Shown in pieces: positions 51,589 through 61,094 of a stretch of 64,000 nucleotides of DNA. The notes under the pieces were generated by a model. It was not told the origin of the DNA. It worked only from the letters and a program-made list of their open reading frames with translations, and did not search any database. This stretch comes from Phaeodactylibacter luteus (lineage in GTDB: Bacteria > Bacteroidota > Bacteroidia > Chitinophagales > Saprospiraceae): assembly GCF_007993045.1 (NCBI RefSeq), contig NZ_VOOR01000005.1, positions 62,001-126,000 of the forward strand. Reading direction: 5' to 3'. Within the stretch, counting starts at the first letter, position 1. Every line of letters starts with the position of its first letter. The position numbers and the translations under genes are program-made.

Positions 51589-51800
51589 GGGCGCAAACCA
51601 GATTGTCGTTTTTTTGCCTGCCTCTGCACAATGTGATGGAGCCTGCCCAGCTTGCTTCGCGTGATGGGGCCTGCCCCTGCCAGTGGGCAGGTGCCGCTAT
51701 GCTGCGGGGCTCGCTATCCGCTCGGCCCCACGCCCTGCAGGCGTTGGGTCTGGCCTTCGGCCACCCCTTCGCAGCGCTAGGCCAATGCCAGCCTAAAGCC
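51589..51800 (-). repeat. R1 dispersed intergenic repeat, copy E (long form)
   Basis: The gene-proximal end GGGCGCAAACCAGATTGTCG (plus strand, 51589) and distal end CTAGGCCAATGCCAGCC match copy D inverted, including the long hairpin and the extra block near the end. It begins 45 bp upstream of the first gene of the helicase/Wadjet operon and points toward it, so it lies in that operon's promoter or leader. Confidence 0.85.
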
Positions 51801-52062
51801 AGAAAAGATAGCCCTTTTCGGGGCCTTTTCGTCGGAATTTTATCCAGATTCGGCGAGGAAAATCGAAGCATCTCTGGTTTTTAACACATTTTAAGACTGT
51901 ATCCGGAGGAACTGAGGTAAGAAACCGGATTATCCGAAATTTTATATTGAGGGTTAGGAAAGAGCAAAGCTGCTCAGCTAGCGCCTCCCCGACACCAACA
52001 ACATCACCATTACATCACTTCGCTTGCAGCGGCCATAGTGCCCCTACAAGCCTGAAAATTTT
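51801..52062. other. divergent promoter region, AT-richer
   Basis: It separates the helicase/Wadjet operon from the YqiJ/flotillin operon. AT-rich stretches occur at 51880-51960 (TTTTTAACACATTTTAAGAC region), but no full TTTG...TAnnTTTG promoter could be picked with confidence and no small gene is seen. Confidence 0.3.
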
Positions 52063-52707
52063 ATGCCTATGCAAGACTTGCTCCACGCTGCATTGGCAGG
52101 CGTCAATCTGCCTTACACTATTGGCTTGGCCCTGGTGCTCCTCTACTGGCTATCCGTCATACTCGGCGCACTGGATTTTAGCGCATTTGACCTAGACTTG
52201 GATGCCGATGTGGACGCCGACCTCGACGCCGATGCCTCTGCCGATGGCATGAGCGGCTGGTTTGCCGGGGCCCTGCACTTTTTCAACTTTGGAAAAGCGC
52301 CTTTCATGCTCATCATGAGCATTGTACTAGCTACTGCATGGGCATTGGCCGTACTCGGCAACCACTATATCGGAGGCTATCAGGTAGGTTTTGCCCTAGC
52401 CACCGCTCTGCCCATCCTCTTTATTGGGCTGCTGGCCGCCAAAGTACTGACCGCCCCCTTCCTGCCTTTTTTTGAGCAGCTGATGAAGGAGGCACAGCCT
52501 GTAGACTATGCCGGCATGGAGTGTCAGCTGCTGCTGCCGGCCTCTCCTGCTCAGATGGGGCAGGCCAAAGTTATCGTTGAAGAAGATGAGCTGCTGATCT
52601 ACGTCAAACCGGTAGAAGGAAGCCCTCTGCTGCCGGCGGGCAGCAAGGGCATCGTCAGCCGTGCCGCTGCCGATGGCAGCCACTACCTCATCAGGCCTCT
52701 GAATTAA
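52063..52707 (+). CDS. YqiJ-like OB-fold membrane protein
   Basis: 214 aa. Three hydrophobic segments (about 17-38, 84-104, 108-132) flank an Asp-rich loop (DLDLDADVDADLDADAS region). The C-terminal ~80 residues form an NfeD/YqiJ-type OB-fold (GMECQLLLPASPAQMGQAKVIVEEDELLIYV region). Such proteins are encoded next to flotillins and associate with them in membrane microdomains. The flotillin gene follows after 49 bp on the same strand, as in the yqiJ-yqiK pair. Confidence 0.85.
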   Translation: MPMQDLLHAALAGVNLPYTIGLALVLLYWLSVILGALDFSAFDLDLDADVDADLDADASADGMSGWFAGALHFFNFGKAPFMLIMSIVLATAWALAVLGNHYIGGYQVGFALATALPILFIGLLAAKVLTAPFLPFFEQLMKEAQPVDYAGMECQLLLPASPAQMGQAKVIVEEDELLIYVKPVEGSPLLPAGSKGIVSRAAADGSHYLIRPLN

Positions 52708-52756
52708 AACAAGCGGGCTGCACCGCTCCATTAATAAACCTCAAAATGTATTCCAC

Positions 52757-54877
52757 ATGATCTTACTCCAAAGCCTGGCAGCCCCTGTGGGGCTCGCCAT
52801 ACTCGGCATCAGCCTGCTCGTAATCCTCGGGCTCGCCGTTATGCTCATCAGCTGGTATAAGAAAGTGCCGCAGGGCAAAGCCATCATCCGCACCGGTGTG
52901 GGCGGTACCAAAGTCGCTATCGAAAATGGCATCATCGTCATACCCGGCATTCAGATGTACGAGGTCATGGACCTCTCCGTACGGACCATAGAAATCAGCC
53001 GGATGAAAGAGGACGGCCTCATCTGCAAGGATAACATCCGTGCCGATACCAAGGTGGTCTTCTTCGTGCGCATCAACAAGGAGGTAGCCGACATTAAAAA
53101 GGTCGCGCAGTCTATCGGCTGTCAAAGGGCTTCCGATATCGCTACACTGCGCGAACTGTTCGAAGCTAAATTCTCGGAGGCCATCAAAACTGTGGGCAAA
53201 AGGTTCGATTTTGTAGAGCTCTACGACAGCCGGGAAAAATTCAACTCTGAAATCCAAAATGCCATCGGGCTGAACCTCAATGGCTACATACTCGAAGATG
53301 CTTCTATCGACTACCTGGAGCAGACCGATATCTCTTACCTCAAAGAGAACAATATCTTGGACGCCGAAGGCATCAAGAAAATCACGGAGCTGACTGCTCA
53401 GCAGAAGGTGAAGGCCAACTATATCCGGCGCGAAGAGGAGAAAACCATCACTGAGCAGAATGTGGAAGCTCGGGAAGCCATCCTAGAGTACGAGCGGCAG
53501 CTGGCCGAAAAGGAGGAACGGCAAAAACGGGAAATTGCGAATATCAAAGCAAGGGAAAACGCCGAAATCGCTAAAATCAGCGAAGAGGAGCGCCTACGCT
53601 CTGAAATGGTCCGCATCAAAACGGAGGAGGAGCTGCAGATCGCAGAGGAGAACCGCATGCGGCAGGTCATCGTCGCTCAGAAAAACAAGGAGCGCACGGA
53701 GGCTATCGAGCTGGAACGAGTAGAAAAAGACCGCCTCCTGGAGCGTACCGAGCGCGAGAAGATCGTCACCCTGGCAGAAATCGAAAAGCAGCGGGCGGTG
53801 GAAGAGGAGAAAAAGAGCATTCAGGATGTTATCCGCGACCGCATCATGGTGGAGAAAAAGGTGGTGGAGCAGGAGGAAGCCATCAAAGACACCCGCGTGC
53901 TGGCCGAGGCAGAGCGCTTGCGGCAAAAAGAAGTGATAGAAGCTCAGGCTAAAGGCGAAGCGACCGTCATCGAGCAGCAGAAAGCAGCGGAAGCGGCCAA
54001 GCTCGCTGCTGAGATACAGGCCGAAAAACTGCTCATCGACGCCGAAGCGCAGAAGAACGCGGCAGAGAAGGAAGCGGAAGCCCGGAAAATCAAGGCAGAA
54101 GCTACCGCTGCAGAGGAAGCGACCATCGGCTTGTCTGAAGCACAGGTAATCGAGGCCAAAGCCAAAGCCAATGAGCTGGAAGGCAAGCTGGAGGCCGCAG
54201 TGCTCGAGCGCAAAGCACAAGCCGAGGCCATCGGTATCGAAGCCAAGGCTGCAGCCTTGCGCAAGCAGGGGCAAATGGAAGCCGAAGTGGCTGATCAGAA
54301 AGGGGAAGCCGAAGCCCGTGTGCTGGAGCTCAAGCTCGAGGCTGAAGCCCGCGGTATCGCCCAAAAGGCAGATGCCATGAAAAAGCTCGATGGTGTAGGC
54401 CGCGAGCATGAGGAGTTCAAAATCCGCCTCGAAGCCGAAAAGGCGATCCGCCTGGCAGATATAGCCGTCGCTAAAGATGTGGCCCAGGCTCAGTCCAATG
54501 TCTTGGGCGAAGCCATGAAGCACGCCAATATCGACATCGTCGGAGGGGAAATGCAGTTTGTCAACAGCATACTCAATGCCGTTAATCAGGGCCGGCGCAT
54601 CGATGGGCTGCTCAATGGCAGCTCCCACCTCAATCAGTTGAGCCAAAGCTTGCTGCAGGGGGGCAGCAATGGAGACGGGCTGCTGTCCCAAATTGGCAGC
54701 CTCGTACGCCGGGCTGGCCTTTCAACTGCCGACCTGCGCGACCTCACCCTCGCTGCCCTCCTCGCACAGCTGGGCAGTCAGGCCGCCAATGTAGAGGAGA
54801 AAAGCCTGCTCAAGCGCCTGACGGCCAAAGTGGAAGAACTGGGGCTGGGGGCGCTTAGTGCGGGGCAATTCCTCTAG
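52757..54877 (+). CDS. YqiK-like flotillin (SPFH/band 7 protein)
   Basis: 706 aa. N-terminal membrane helix ~5-33 (VGLAILGISLLVILGLAVML), SPFH/band 7 domain ~40-225 (VGGTKVAIENGIIVIPGIQMYEVMDL region, EVADIKKVAQSIGCQRA), then a very long coiled coil ~220-570 dominated by Glu-Ala-Lys repeats (EAEARKIKAEATAAEEATIGL), and a C-terminal oligomerisation segment with GGEMQFVNSILNAVNQG. Flotillins scaffold membrane microdomains. It sits between the YqiJ-like partner and a DUF3686 ATPase that begins 169 bp downstream. Confidence 0.92.
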   Translation: MILLQSLAAPVGLAILGISLLVILGLAVMLISWYKKVPQGKAIIRTGVGGTKVAIENGIIVIPGIQMYEVMDLSVRTIEISRMKEDGLICKDNIRADTKVVFFVRINKEVADIKKVAQSIGCQRASDIATLRELFEAKFSEAIKTVGKRFDFVELYDSREKFNSEIQNAIGLNLNGYILEDASIDYLEQTDISYLKENNILDAEGIKKITELTAQQKVKANYIRREEEKTITEQNVEAREAILEYERQLAEKEERQKREIANIKARENAEIAKISEEERLRSEMVRIKTEEELQIAEENRMRQVIVAQKNKERTEAIELERVEKDRLLERTEREKIVTLAEIEKQRAVEEEKKSIQDVIRDRIMVEKKVVEQEEAIKDTRVLAEAERLRQKEVIEAQAKGEATVIEQQKAAEAAKLAAEIQAEKLLIDAEAQKNAAEKEAEARKIKAEATAAEEATIGLSEAQVIEAKAKANELEGKLEAAVLERKAQAEAIGIEAKAAALRKQGQMEAEVADQKGEAEARVLELKLEAEARGIAQKADAMKKLDGVGREHEEFKIRLEAEKAIRLADIAVAKDVAQAQSNVLGEAMKHANIDIVGGEMQFVNSILNAVNQGRRIDGLLNGSSHLNQLSQSLLQGGSNGDGLLSQIGSLVRRAGLSTADLRDLTLAALLAQLGSQAANVEEKSLLKRLTAKVEELGLGALSAGQFL

Positions 54878-54925
54878 GGTAACTTAGGGTGGGTTGAGGT
54901 TGATGCGTACACGTTCGCTATGCCC

Positions 54926-55039
54926 CAACCTCAACCTCAACCTCAACCTCAACCCCAACCCCAACCTCAACCTCAACCCCAACCTCAACCTCAACCCCAA
55001 CCTCAACCCCAACCCCAACCTCAACCCCAACCTCAACCT
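54926..55039 (+). repeat. hexanucleotide tandem repeat, 19 units of CAACC(T/C)
   Basis: Nineteen contiguous 6-bp units (CAACCT or CAACCC in an irregular alternation), then a partial CAA, end 7 bp before the ATPase start codon at 55047. All forward frames are open through it. It fills almost the whole space between the flotillin stop and the ATPase start, where the ribosome-binding region should be. Unit number is expected to vary by slippage. Confidence 0.95.
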
Positions 55040-55046
55040 CAAAGCT

Positions 55047-58000
55047 ATGACCGATGGCACGACCTACGATATAATCCGCAACCGCTTGCAAGAGCAGGCT
55101 GACGGCTTGCGCAGCCGGCTGAGTCAGCTCAACGAAGCCCGCAAAGCTGTATTCGGTGCTGTCGATACGGCTCTGATCGCCAACGACCGTATTCATACCA
55201 GCAACTATTGCCTGGCCAGGGACATCGTCGCAGTGGGCAATTATTGCCTATTTGGGTATAATGTGCAGGTTGGGCTGCGCGCCGGCATCGCCCTTCAAGA
55301 TGTCTTCAGCGGCTTTACCTTCACAGACAACCAATTCCGGGAAAGCGGCCTGCAGCCATTGTCCGACGAACAGTTCACCACGGATTTCCACAATCTATAC
55401 CGCTATTACAAAGAGGCCTACTTCGCTCGCTTCGCCCTGCGCGGGCAATACCTCTACATGGTCTTCCACCTCAAGCCTGGAAGCACCGACTTCAAAGCCT
55501 TCAAATGGCTAATAGCCAATGACAGCTTCCGGTACATCGACAACCGCTCTGACCACGAGGTCTCCTTCCCGGAGCAGTACGAGTTCAGTTGGAAAATGGC
55601 TTCCCGTGATGATCAACGGCACGGCCGCCACCCGCATGTCTCTATCCTCGACCGTGTATTCGTAGAAACGACTGGGGGCGACCTGACCATCAAGGTGGAG
55701 GACAATACCAACGATGGGCGCGGCATTTTCCAAGAGTCCGTGGCCTACAAAGACCAAACCCTGGACGATGCCGAGTTTGCTTATGCAGACCTCGGCCACC
55801 TCATCGCGCTCCGCATCAAGCCCTACCAGGAAGAGGCGCGGTACTTTATCTACAATGAAAAAATGCAGCGGGCCGAGCGCATCGACGCCCTCAGTCAGTC
55901 TGGCATCCTCCTGCCCGACAATCAGGGGCTTATCTTTGCCAACGGGTATTACCTGCAGACCGGGGCGTACAAGGTGTTTGACCACCCGCCCGCCAACCTC
56001 CGGTTCAAAAAGCGGATATCCTCGCCTAATGGAGAAGACTTCCTATTTGTGTTCTACAGCCCCCTCTCGGGCAGCTGCCTGTTGCTGCAGTACAACATCA
56101 TCAGCCAAGAAGTGGCCACGCCCATACCCTGCTCAGGCTTTACCCTCTTCCCCAATGGAGAACTGGCCTATTTCAAGGCAGAAGAGGAGCCTACCAAGCA
56201 CCATGTCGTACAGATTTGGCAAACGCCTTTTACTTCAGGGGAAGCCCCCCCAAACCCAAGCAGCGGCAGCTACCTGTATAAAGTAGGCAACAAGGAGATT
56301 GTGCAAGCCATGGCTGCCTGCCAAGAGGTGCTCACCCTTACTGCTCGGGAAGACAGCTATGCCAATTTGTACGAAGAGCTGGTCAAGCGCACTACCGAGC
56401 TGCTCGATTCCTACTATTGGATTGGAGAAGCCGAAGCTTTCCGCCTCAGCGAGCCCCTCAAAGCCATACAGGGCACTGCTCATACTGCCATTGACGAGTT
56501 TGAGAAGGAGCTGCAGGCCCGCCGTCGTACCAAGGTTGCAACGGAAACGGTACAGGAAAGAGCCAACGCCCTTTTTGCAGCCATACGGCGCAGCTCCTAC
56601 ACCCACATTGACGAGTTTGTGGAAAGCCTGTCTGAGCTGCGCGCCCTTAGAGGGGAAGCCATCGGGCTAAAAGCGCTGCGTTATGCAGATGTGCCTCTCA
56701 TAGAGCAGTTGGAAAAGGAGGTTGCAGAGGCTAATGCGCGGATTGCAGAGCAGTGTGTCAGCTTCCTTTTGGAGCCCGGTGCCCTTGCCAGCTACGAGAG
56801 CCGGATTGCAGCGCAGGCCGCTGCCATACCCGATGTCAGCACGGCGGCACAGGCAGGAGAAGTACAAGAGGCTATTCAGGAGATCAGCCATGCCCTAGAG
56901 CTGCTGATCGAGATGGTAGGCAACTTGAAGATAGAAGACCCCACACAGTCTACCCGTATTATTGATGCCATCTCTGCCCTCTTTGCCCGCCTCAATCAGC
57001 AACAGGCTGCTGTGCGCAAACGGGAGCAGGCCCTGCAGTCAACCGAAGCACAGGCTGCCTTCGGGGCACAGCTCAAACTCCTCGGCCAGAGCACCGCCAA
57101 TTACCTAAGCCTCTCTGATTCCCCCGAAAAGTGCGACGAGTATTTGTCCCGCATCATGGTACAGCTCGAGGAGATAGAGAGCAAGTTTGCAGAGCTTGAA
57201 GGGTTTATTGAAGAGTTGAGCGCCAAGCGGGAAGAGATATACAGTGCTTTTGAAGCCCGGCGCAGCAGCTTGGTAGAAGCCCGGAACAACCGCACCGCTG
57301 CACTGGCCCGCGCTGCTGAGCGCATGCTGGATGGCATACAAAAAAGGGCCGCTGCATTTCAGAAAGCTTCGGGCATTCACAGCTTTTTCTCTGCCGATCT
57401 CATGGTGGAGAAGGTCAGGGATACCGTTGCGCAATTGCAAGCCCTGGGCGACGCGAACAAAGCGGCTGCAGTGCAAGCCCGCCTGAAAACGCTGCGGGAG
57501 GAAGCGCTGCGCACCCTGCGCGACAAACAAGACCTGTTCGCCGAAGGGGGCAGCCTTATACAGCTCGGCCGCCACCGGTTTTCTGTGAACGCTCAGCCCC
57601 TGGAGCTGGCCATTGTCCAACAGGATGGCGGCATGTACTACCACCTCACAGGCACCAACTTCTACGAAGCGGTGGAAGACCCACAGTTTTTGCAGACAAA
57701 GGATGCCTGGGGGCAGGCGCTCATTTCCGAAAATGAGCACGTCTACCGGGCAGAGTACCTGGCCTATCAGCTTTGGCAGCAGCACCCCGGCTGGCCTGCC
57801 GAGCGGGAAGCCCTCCTGCCTTTGGTGCAACAGGCGGCCAGCCAACGTTACCAGGAAGGGTATACCCGTGGGGTGCATGACGAAGACGCGGCCTACCTGC
57901 TCAGCGCCCTGCTGCGCATGAGCCGTGATATGGGCTTGCTGCAGTACCCGCCTGTCGTCAGGGCTTGCGCCAAAATGTGGTGGACAGCCTTCGCCGGAGA

Positions 58001-59876
58001 AGAAGCCCAAGAGCTCTATCAGCAACAACTGAGCAGTGCAGGGGAAATCCTGCGGTGCTTTCCCGCTACCCATGAGTTCGATTACCTGCAGGATAGCCTG
58101 GAGGGAGAGCTGAGGCAGTTCAATGCCCAAATGGGCCTTTTCCCAGAGCTTGCTGCTCCACAAGCCGCCGCCTACCTCTTCCGGGAGCGTACCGCAGGTA
58201 GCAGGTTCATCTGTAGCGCAGAAGCCGCCTCACTTTACCAGCAATTGGTGGGCTACCTTTCTGCCCAAAAAGCATTACAGCGCTTTCAGGCTGCAGCCGA
58301 AAACCTCTCCGGAAGGCATAGGGAGCAGTACCTCCTGCTGCGCAAATGGGTGCAGGCCTTCGTAGCAACCCTCAATGAGCCTGATGCCTGGGCCCCTTAC
58401 CTGGATGAAACGGCGGCTTTGTTCTTCGCCAACGATTTTGATCAGGAAAATGTGGCCAACACCGCCTCTGTAGCCAGCCTGAACGAGCTTAGGGGCAGCC
58501 ACCCTCTGCTGGAAAACCTGCCCTACCGGCTGGATTTCCACGCCTTCAATAGCCGCCTACAACAATTCTGTGGGGAAACTGTGCCAAAATTTCAGGCGTA
58601 TGCCGCCCTCAAGCGGGAGCTCGCTGCCAAAGTGCGGGCACAGCTACAGCTCGATACCTTCCGCCCAAAAGTCATGAGCTCCTTCGTCCGCAACCGGCTG
58701 ATCGATCAGGTCTACCTGCCCCTCTTTGGGGACAACCTCGCCAAGCAGATCGGCACGGCCGGAGAGCAGTCGCGCACCGACCGCATGGGCATGCTGCTCT
58801 TGCTGTCCCCTCCTGGCTATGGCAAAACGACCCTCATGGAGTACCTCGCCAACCGGCTCGGGCTGGTCTTTATGAAAATCAATGGGCCGGCTATCGGGCA
58901 CGAGGTCACTTCCCTCGCTCCTGAAGATGCCAACAGTATGGCCGCTGCCAAAGAGCTCGAAAAGCTGAACCTCGCCTTCGAAATGGGCGATAACATCATG
59001 CTCTACCTCGATGATATTCAGCACTGCCACCCCGAGTTCTTGCAAAAGTTCATCTCCCTATGTGATGCGCAGCGCAGGATAGAGGGCGTGCACAAAGGCA
59101 AAGCCAAAACCTACGACCTCAGAGGGAAGAGAGTAGCAGTGGTCATGGCTGGCAACCCTTATACCGAAAGCGGCGCTCGCTTCAAGGTGCCGGATATGCT
59201 AGCCAACCGGGCTGATATTTACAACCTGGGCGACATTATCGGGGGGGCCGCCGCTGCTTTCCAGCTCAGCTATATCGAGAATGCGCTGACTTCCAATCCT
59301 GCCCTTTCGGTGCTAGCAGGGCGCAGCATGAAAGACGTCTATACTTTGGTAGACAGCCTCGAAAGCCCGGCAGAAAGCCCCCCTGAGTGGGAGGGCAGCT
59401 ACAGTGCCCAAGAGCTCGCTGACTTCCGCAAAGCCATGCAGCTGCTGCTGAAAGCCAGGGATACCGTCCTCTTGGTCAATCAGGAGTACATCCGGGCAGC
59501 GGGCATGAAAGACGCGTACCGCACAGAGCCTGCATTCCGCCTGCAGGGCTCCTACCGAAATATGAACAAACTGGCAGAGAAAATAGCACCGGTCATGAAC
59601 GAGGACGAGCTGCAGGCCCTGCTGCTCAGCCATTATGAGGGGGAAGTGCAGACCCTCACAGCAGATGCAGAGGCCAACTACCTGAAGCTGAAGGAGCTCA
59701 TGGGGCTGCTGAGCAGTAAGGAGCAGCAGCGATGGGAGGAGATCAAGGCTGCTTTCCGCAAAAATCAGCTCTTCCATGGTGCCGATGGGCAAGACCGGAT
59801 GGTGCAGGTGCTCGAACAGCTCAACGCCTTCAACGAAGGGCTTTCTGGCATAGCGGATGCGCTGAAAAGGCGCTGA
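55047..59876 (+). CDS. DUF3686-type large AAA ATPase ('DNA repair ATPase' family)
   Basis: 1609 aa from the ATG at 55047; starting at 54894 would add 51 residues made of Asn-Leu/Asn-Pro repeats from the hexamer tract and is unlikely. The N-terminal ~480 residues are beta-rich (DUF3686-like; MTDGTTYDIIRNRLQEQADG opens it). A long coiled-coil and helical middle ~500-1200 follows. The C-terminal AAA+ module has Walker A SPPGYGKTTL near 1254, Walker B IMLYLDDIQ, sensor 1 VVMAGNPYTESG and Arg-finger region ANRADIYNLGD, most like MoxR/dynein-type AAA. The family name suggests DNA repair, but direct evidence is thin. Adjacent flotillin and YqiJ-like genes suggest a membrane-linked complex. Confidence 0.85.
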   Translation: MTDGTTYDIIRNRLQEQADGLRSRLSQLNEARKAVFGAVDTALIANDRIHTSNYCLARDIVAVGNYCLFGYNVQVGLRAGIALQDVFSGFTFTDNQFRESGLQPLSDEQFTTDFHNLYRYYKEAYFARFALRGQYLYMVFHLKPGSTDFKAFKWLIANDSFRYIDNRSDHEVSFPEQYEFSWKMASRDDQRHGRHPHVSILDRVFVETTGGDLTIKVEDNTNDGRGIFQESVAYKDQTLDDAEFAYADLGHLIALRIKPYQEEARYFIYNEKMQRAERIDALSQSGILLPDNQGLIFANGYYLQTGAYKVFDHPPANLRFKKRISSPNGEDFLFVFYSPLSGSCLLLQYNIISQEVATPIPCSGFTLFPNGELAYFKAEEEPTKHHVVQIWQTPFTSGEAPPNPSSGSYLYKVGNKEIVQAMAACQEVLTLTAREDSYANLYEELVKRTTELLDSYYWIGEAEAFRLSEPLKAIQGTAHTAIDEFEKELQARRRTKVATETVQERANALFAAIRRSSYTHIDEFVESLSELRALRGEAIGLKALRYADVPLIEQLEKEVAEANARIAEQCVSFLLEPGALASYESRIAAQAAAIPDVSTAAQAGEVQEAIQEISHALELLIEMVGNLKIEDPTQSTRIIDAISALFARLNQQQAAVRKREQALQSTEAQAAFGAQLKLLGQSTANYLSLSDSPEKCDEYLSRIMVQLEEIESKFAELEGFIEELSAKREEIYSAFEARRSSLVEARNNRTAALARAAERMLDGIQKRAAAFQKASGIHSFFSADLMVEKVRDTVAQLQALGDANKAAAVQARLKTLREEALRTLRDKQDLFAEGGSLIQLGRHRFSVNAQPLELAIVQQDGGMYYHLTGTNFYEAVEDPQFLQTKDAWGQALISENEHVYRAEYLAYQLWQQHPGWPAEREALLPLVQQAASQRYQEGYTRGVHDEDAAYLLSALLRMSRDMGLLQYPPVVRACAKMWWTAFAGEEAQELYQQQLSSAGEILRCFPATHEFDYLQDSLEGELRQFNAQMGLFPELAAPQAAAYLFRERTAGSRFICSAEAASLYQQLVGYLSAQKALQRFQAAAENLSGRHREQYLLLRKWVQAFVATLNEPDAWAPYLDETAALFFANDFDQENVANTASVASLNELRGSHPLLENLPYRLDFHAFNSRLQQFCGETVPKFQAYAALKRELAAKVRAQLQLDTFRPKVMSSFVRNRLIDQVYLPLFGDNLAKQIGTAGEQSRTDRMGMLLLLSPPGYGKTTLMEYLANRLGLVFMKINGPAIGHEVTSLAPEDANSMAAAKELEKLNLAFEMGDNIMLYLDDIQHCHPEFLQKFISLCDAQRRIEGVHKGKAKTYDLRGKRVAVVMAGNPYTESGARFKVPDMLANRADIYNLGDIIGGAAAAFQLSYIENALTSNPALSVLAGRSMKDVYTLVDSLESPAESPPEWEGSYSAQELADFRKAMQLLLKARDTVLLVNQEYIRAAGMKDAYRTEPAFRLQGSYRNMNKLAEKIAPVMNEDELQALLLSHYEGEVQTLTADAEANYLKLKELMGLLSSKEQQRWEEIKAAFRKNQLFHGADGQDRMVQVLEQLNAFNEGLSGIADALKRR

Positions 59877-59892
59877 CAAGCACCAAAAGATA

Positions 59893-59929
59893 CCCCGGGC
59901 AATGCACAGTTGGCACTGCCCGGGGTTTT
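59893..59929. terminator. bidirectional terminator between convergent genes
   Basis: CCCCGGGCAATG (59893-) and CACTGCCCGGGG (-59925) form a 12-bp stem with one mismatch, followed by TTTT on the plus strand. On the minus strand the stem is followed by TATCTTTTGG, so it can serve both the ATPase gene and the NTF2-like gene. Confidence 0.75.
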
Positions 59930-59964
59930 GGCTAAAAGGAGGCTTGCGCCTAATTGATGATAGG

Positions 59965-60321
59965 CTAGCCTGCGTTATAATAGAAACGCTCGTGTACAAT
60001 CTGATCGCCTTCCCATTTCTGTACGGCTACCTGCTCCATTTGTACGCGGTTGCCATCTTTGAAGGTCACCTCCATCATGTTCTCTACTGTGGTGATGCCA
60101 TTCTCCTCATCAGAGGTCAGGCTGTGTACCTGTAGGTCGTGGAACTCCTGTACCTTGTTGAGGAACTGCTCCTCGTACTCCCGGCAGGCAGCTTTGCCCA
60201 CACGCTTGCCGGTGGGCTCTTCCATGATCACCCCTTCAGCATAGTATTTTTCAAATGCATCCATGAGCTTGCCTTGGCCGAGCAAGTTGTAAATGTCCTG
60301 TGCTTTTTCTTTGTAAGTCAT
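59965..60321 (-). CDS. NTF2-like (SnoaL-type) small protein
   Basis: 118 aa without signal peptide. The cone-shaped NTF2-like fold is suggested by an N-terminal helix pair (IYNLLGQGKLMDAFEKYYAEGVIMEEP), then strands (GITTVENMMEVTFKDGNRV) and a final VAVQKWEGDQIVHERFYYNAG, which is typical of SnoaL-like proteins. Family members are isomerases, hydrolases or binding proteins; nothing indicates the ligand. Transcribed alone and convergent with the ATPase gene. Confidence 0.8.
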   Translation of the reverse strand: MTYKEKAQDIYNLLGQGKLMDAFEKYYAEGVIMEEPTGKRVGKAACREYEEQFLNKVQEFHDLQVHSLTSDEENGITTVENMMEVTFKDGNRVQMEQVAVQKWEGDQIVHERFYYNAG

Positions 60322-60374
60322 AATGGCTGATTTTTGATGTTTAAACTTCGATATTCAAACACGGGAAGGGGCTT

Positions 60375-60382
60375 TATGTTTG
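60375..60382 (+). promoter_or_regulatory. possible -7 element for the fasciclin gene
   Basis: TATGTTTG fits the Bacteroidota -7 consensus TAnnTTTG about 137 bp before the fasciclin start. No clear TTTG lies at the right distance upstream, so this is a weak call. Confidence 0.25.
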
Positions 60383-60518
60383 CGGTGGGCCTGTTTTTAT
60401 CTCAGGCCGGCCCAAACCTCAAAGCTGGGGTGAAAATATTTTCAAGAAAACAGCGGAATAAAAATCTAATCTTCTGCCAGCTCCGTATATCATCAAAAAT
60501 CAACCAAACCAATTCAAC

Positions 60519-61070
60519 ATGAAGACGAAAATGTTCTTTTTCGCCCTGGCACTGCTGTGCACCTCATTAACGTACGCCCAAAAGACCGTAATGGTAGGAG
60601 GAGAGGCGATGTACCCTAGCAAAAACATCGTTGAGAATGCCATCAACTCCAAGGACCACACTACCCTTGTGGCAGCGGTCAAAGCGGCTGAGCTCGTCAG
60701 CACACTGCAGTCTGAGGGCCCCTTCACCGTGTTCGCCCCTACCAATGATGCTTTCGAAAATCTGCCTGAAGGAACGGTAGCAACGCTGCTGAAGCCAGAA
60801 AACAAGGCCGCCCTTCAAGGTGTGCTGACCTACCACGTGGTAGCAGGCCGCTACAGCGCTGCCGACATCATTGCGCTCATCAAAAAGAGCAAAGGCGGAA
60901 TGGCCAAGCTCACTACGGTAGCCGGCGGCTCCCTGACCGCCATGATGAATGGCCCTATGAATGTGGTGCTGCAAGATGAAAACGGCAATACGGCCAATAT
61001 CATCACCTATGATGTCAATCAGTCTAATGGCGTCATCCACACCATCGACGCTGTAGTCCTTCCCAAGTAA
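60519..61070 (+). CDS. secreted fasciclin (FAS1) domain protein
   Basis: 183 aa. Signal peptide (MFFFALALLCTSLTYAQ region) and one FAS1 domain ~38-183 with both family boxes: FTVFAPTNDAFENLP and NGVIHTIDAVVLPK, plus LTYHVVAGRYSAADI. FAS1 domains mediate adhesion at the cell surface or in the matrix. It is a single-domain, full-length member with its own apparent terminator downstream. Confidence 0.95.
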   Translation: MKTKMFFFALALLCTSLTYAQKTVMVGGEAMYPSKNIVENAINSKDHTTLVAAVKAAELVSTLQSEGPFTVFAPTNDAFENLPEGTVATLLKPENKAALQGVLTYHVVAGRYSAADIIALIKKSKGGMAKLTTVAGGSLTAMMNGPMNVVLQDENGNTANIITYDVNQSNGVIHTIDAVVLPK

Positions 61071-61094
61071 GTCAAAAGCGTTTTAGAAGGCTGG

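Noticed and set aside
51545-51871. 109-codon N-terminal extension of the AAA/PD-(D/E)XK protein
   Set aside because: It translates repeat R1 copy E and lacks any domain; the ATG at 51544 starts directly before the AAA domain as in related proteins.
54920-55102. Open frame encoding a Pro-Gln repeat protein, and antisense Val-Glu/Val-Gly frames
   Set aside because: These are translations of the CAACC(T/C) hexamer tract in other frames; every frame is open through it, so openness carries no information.
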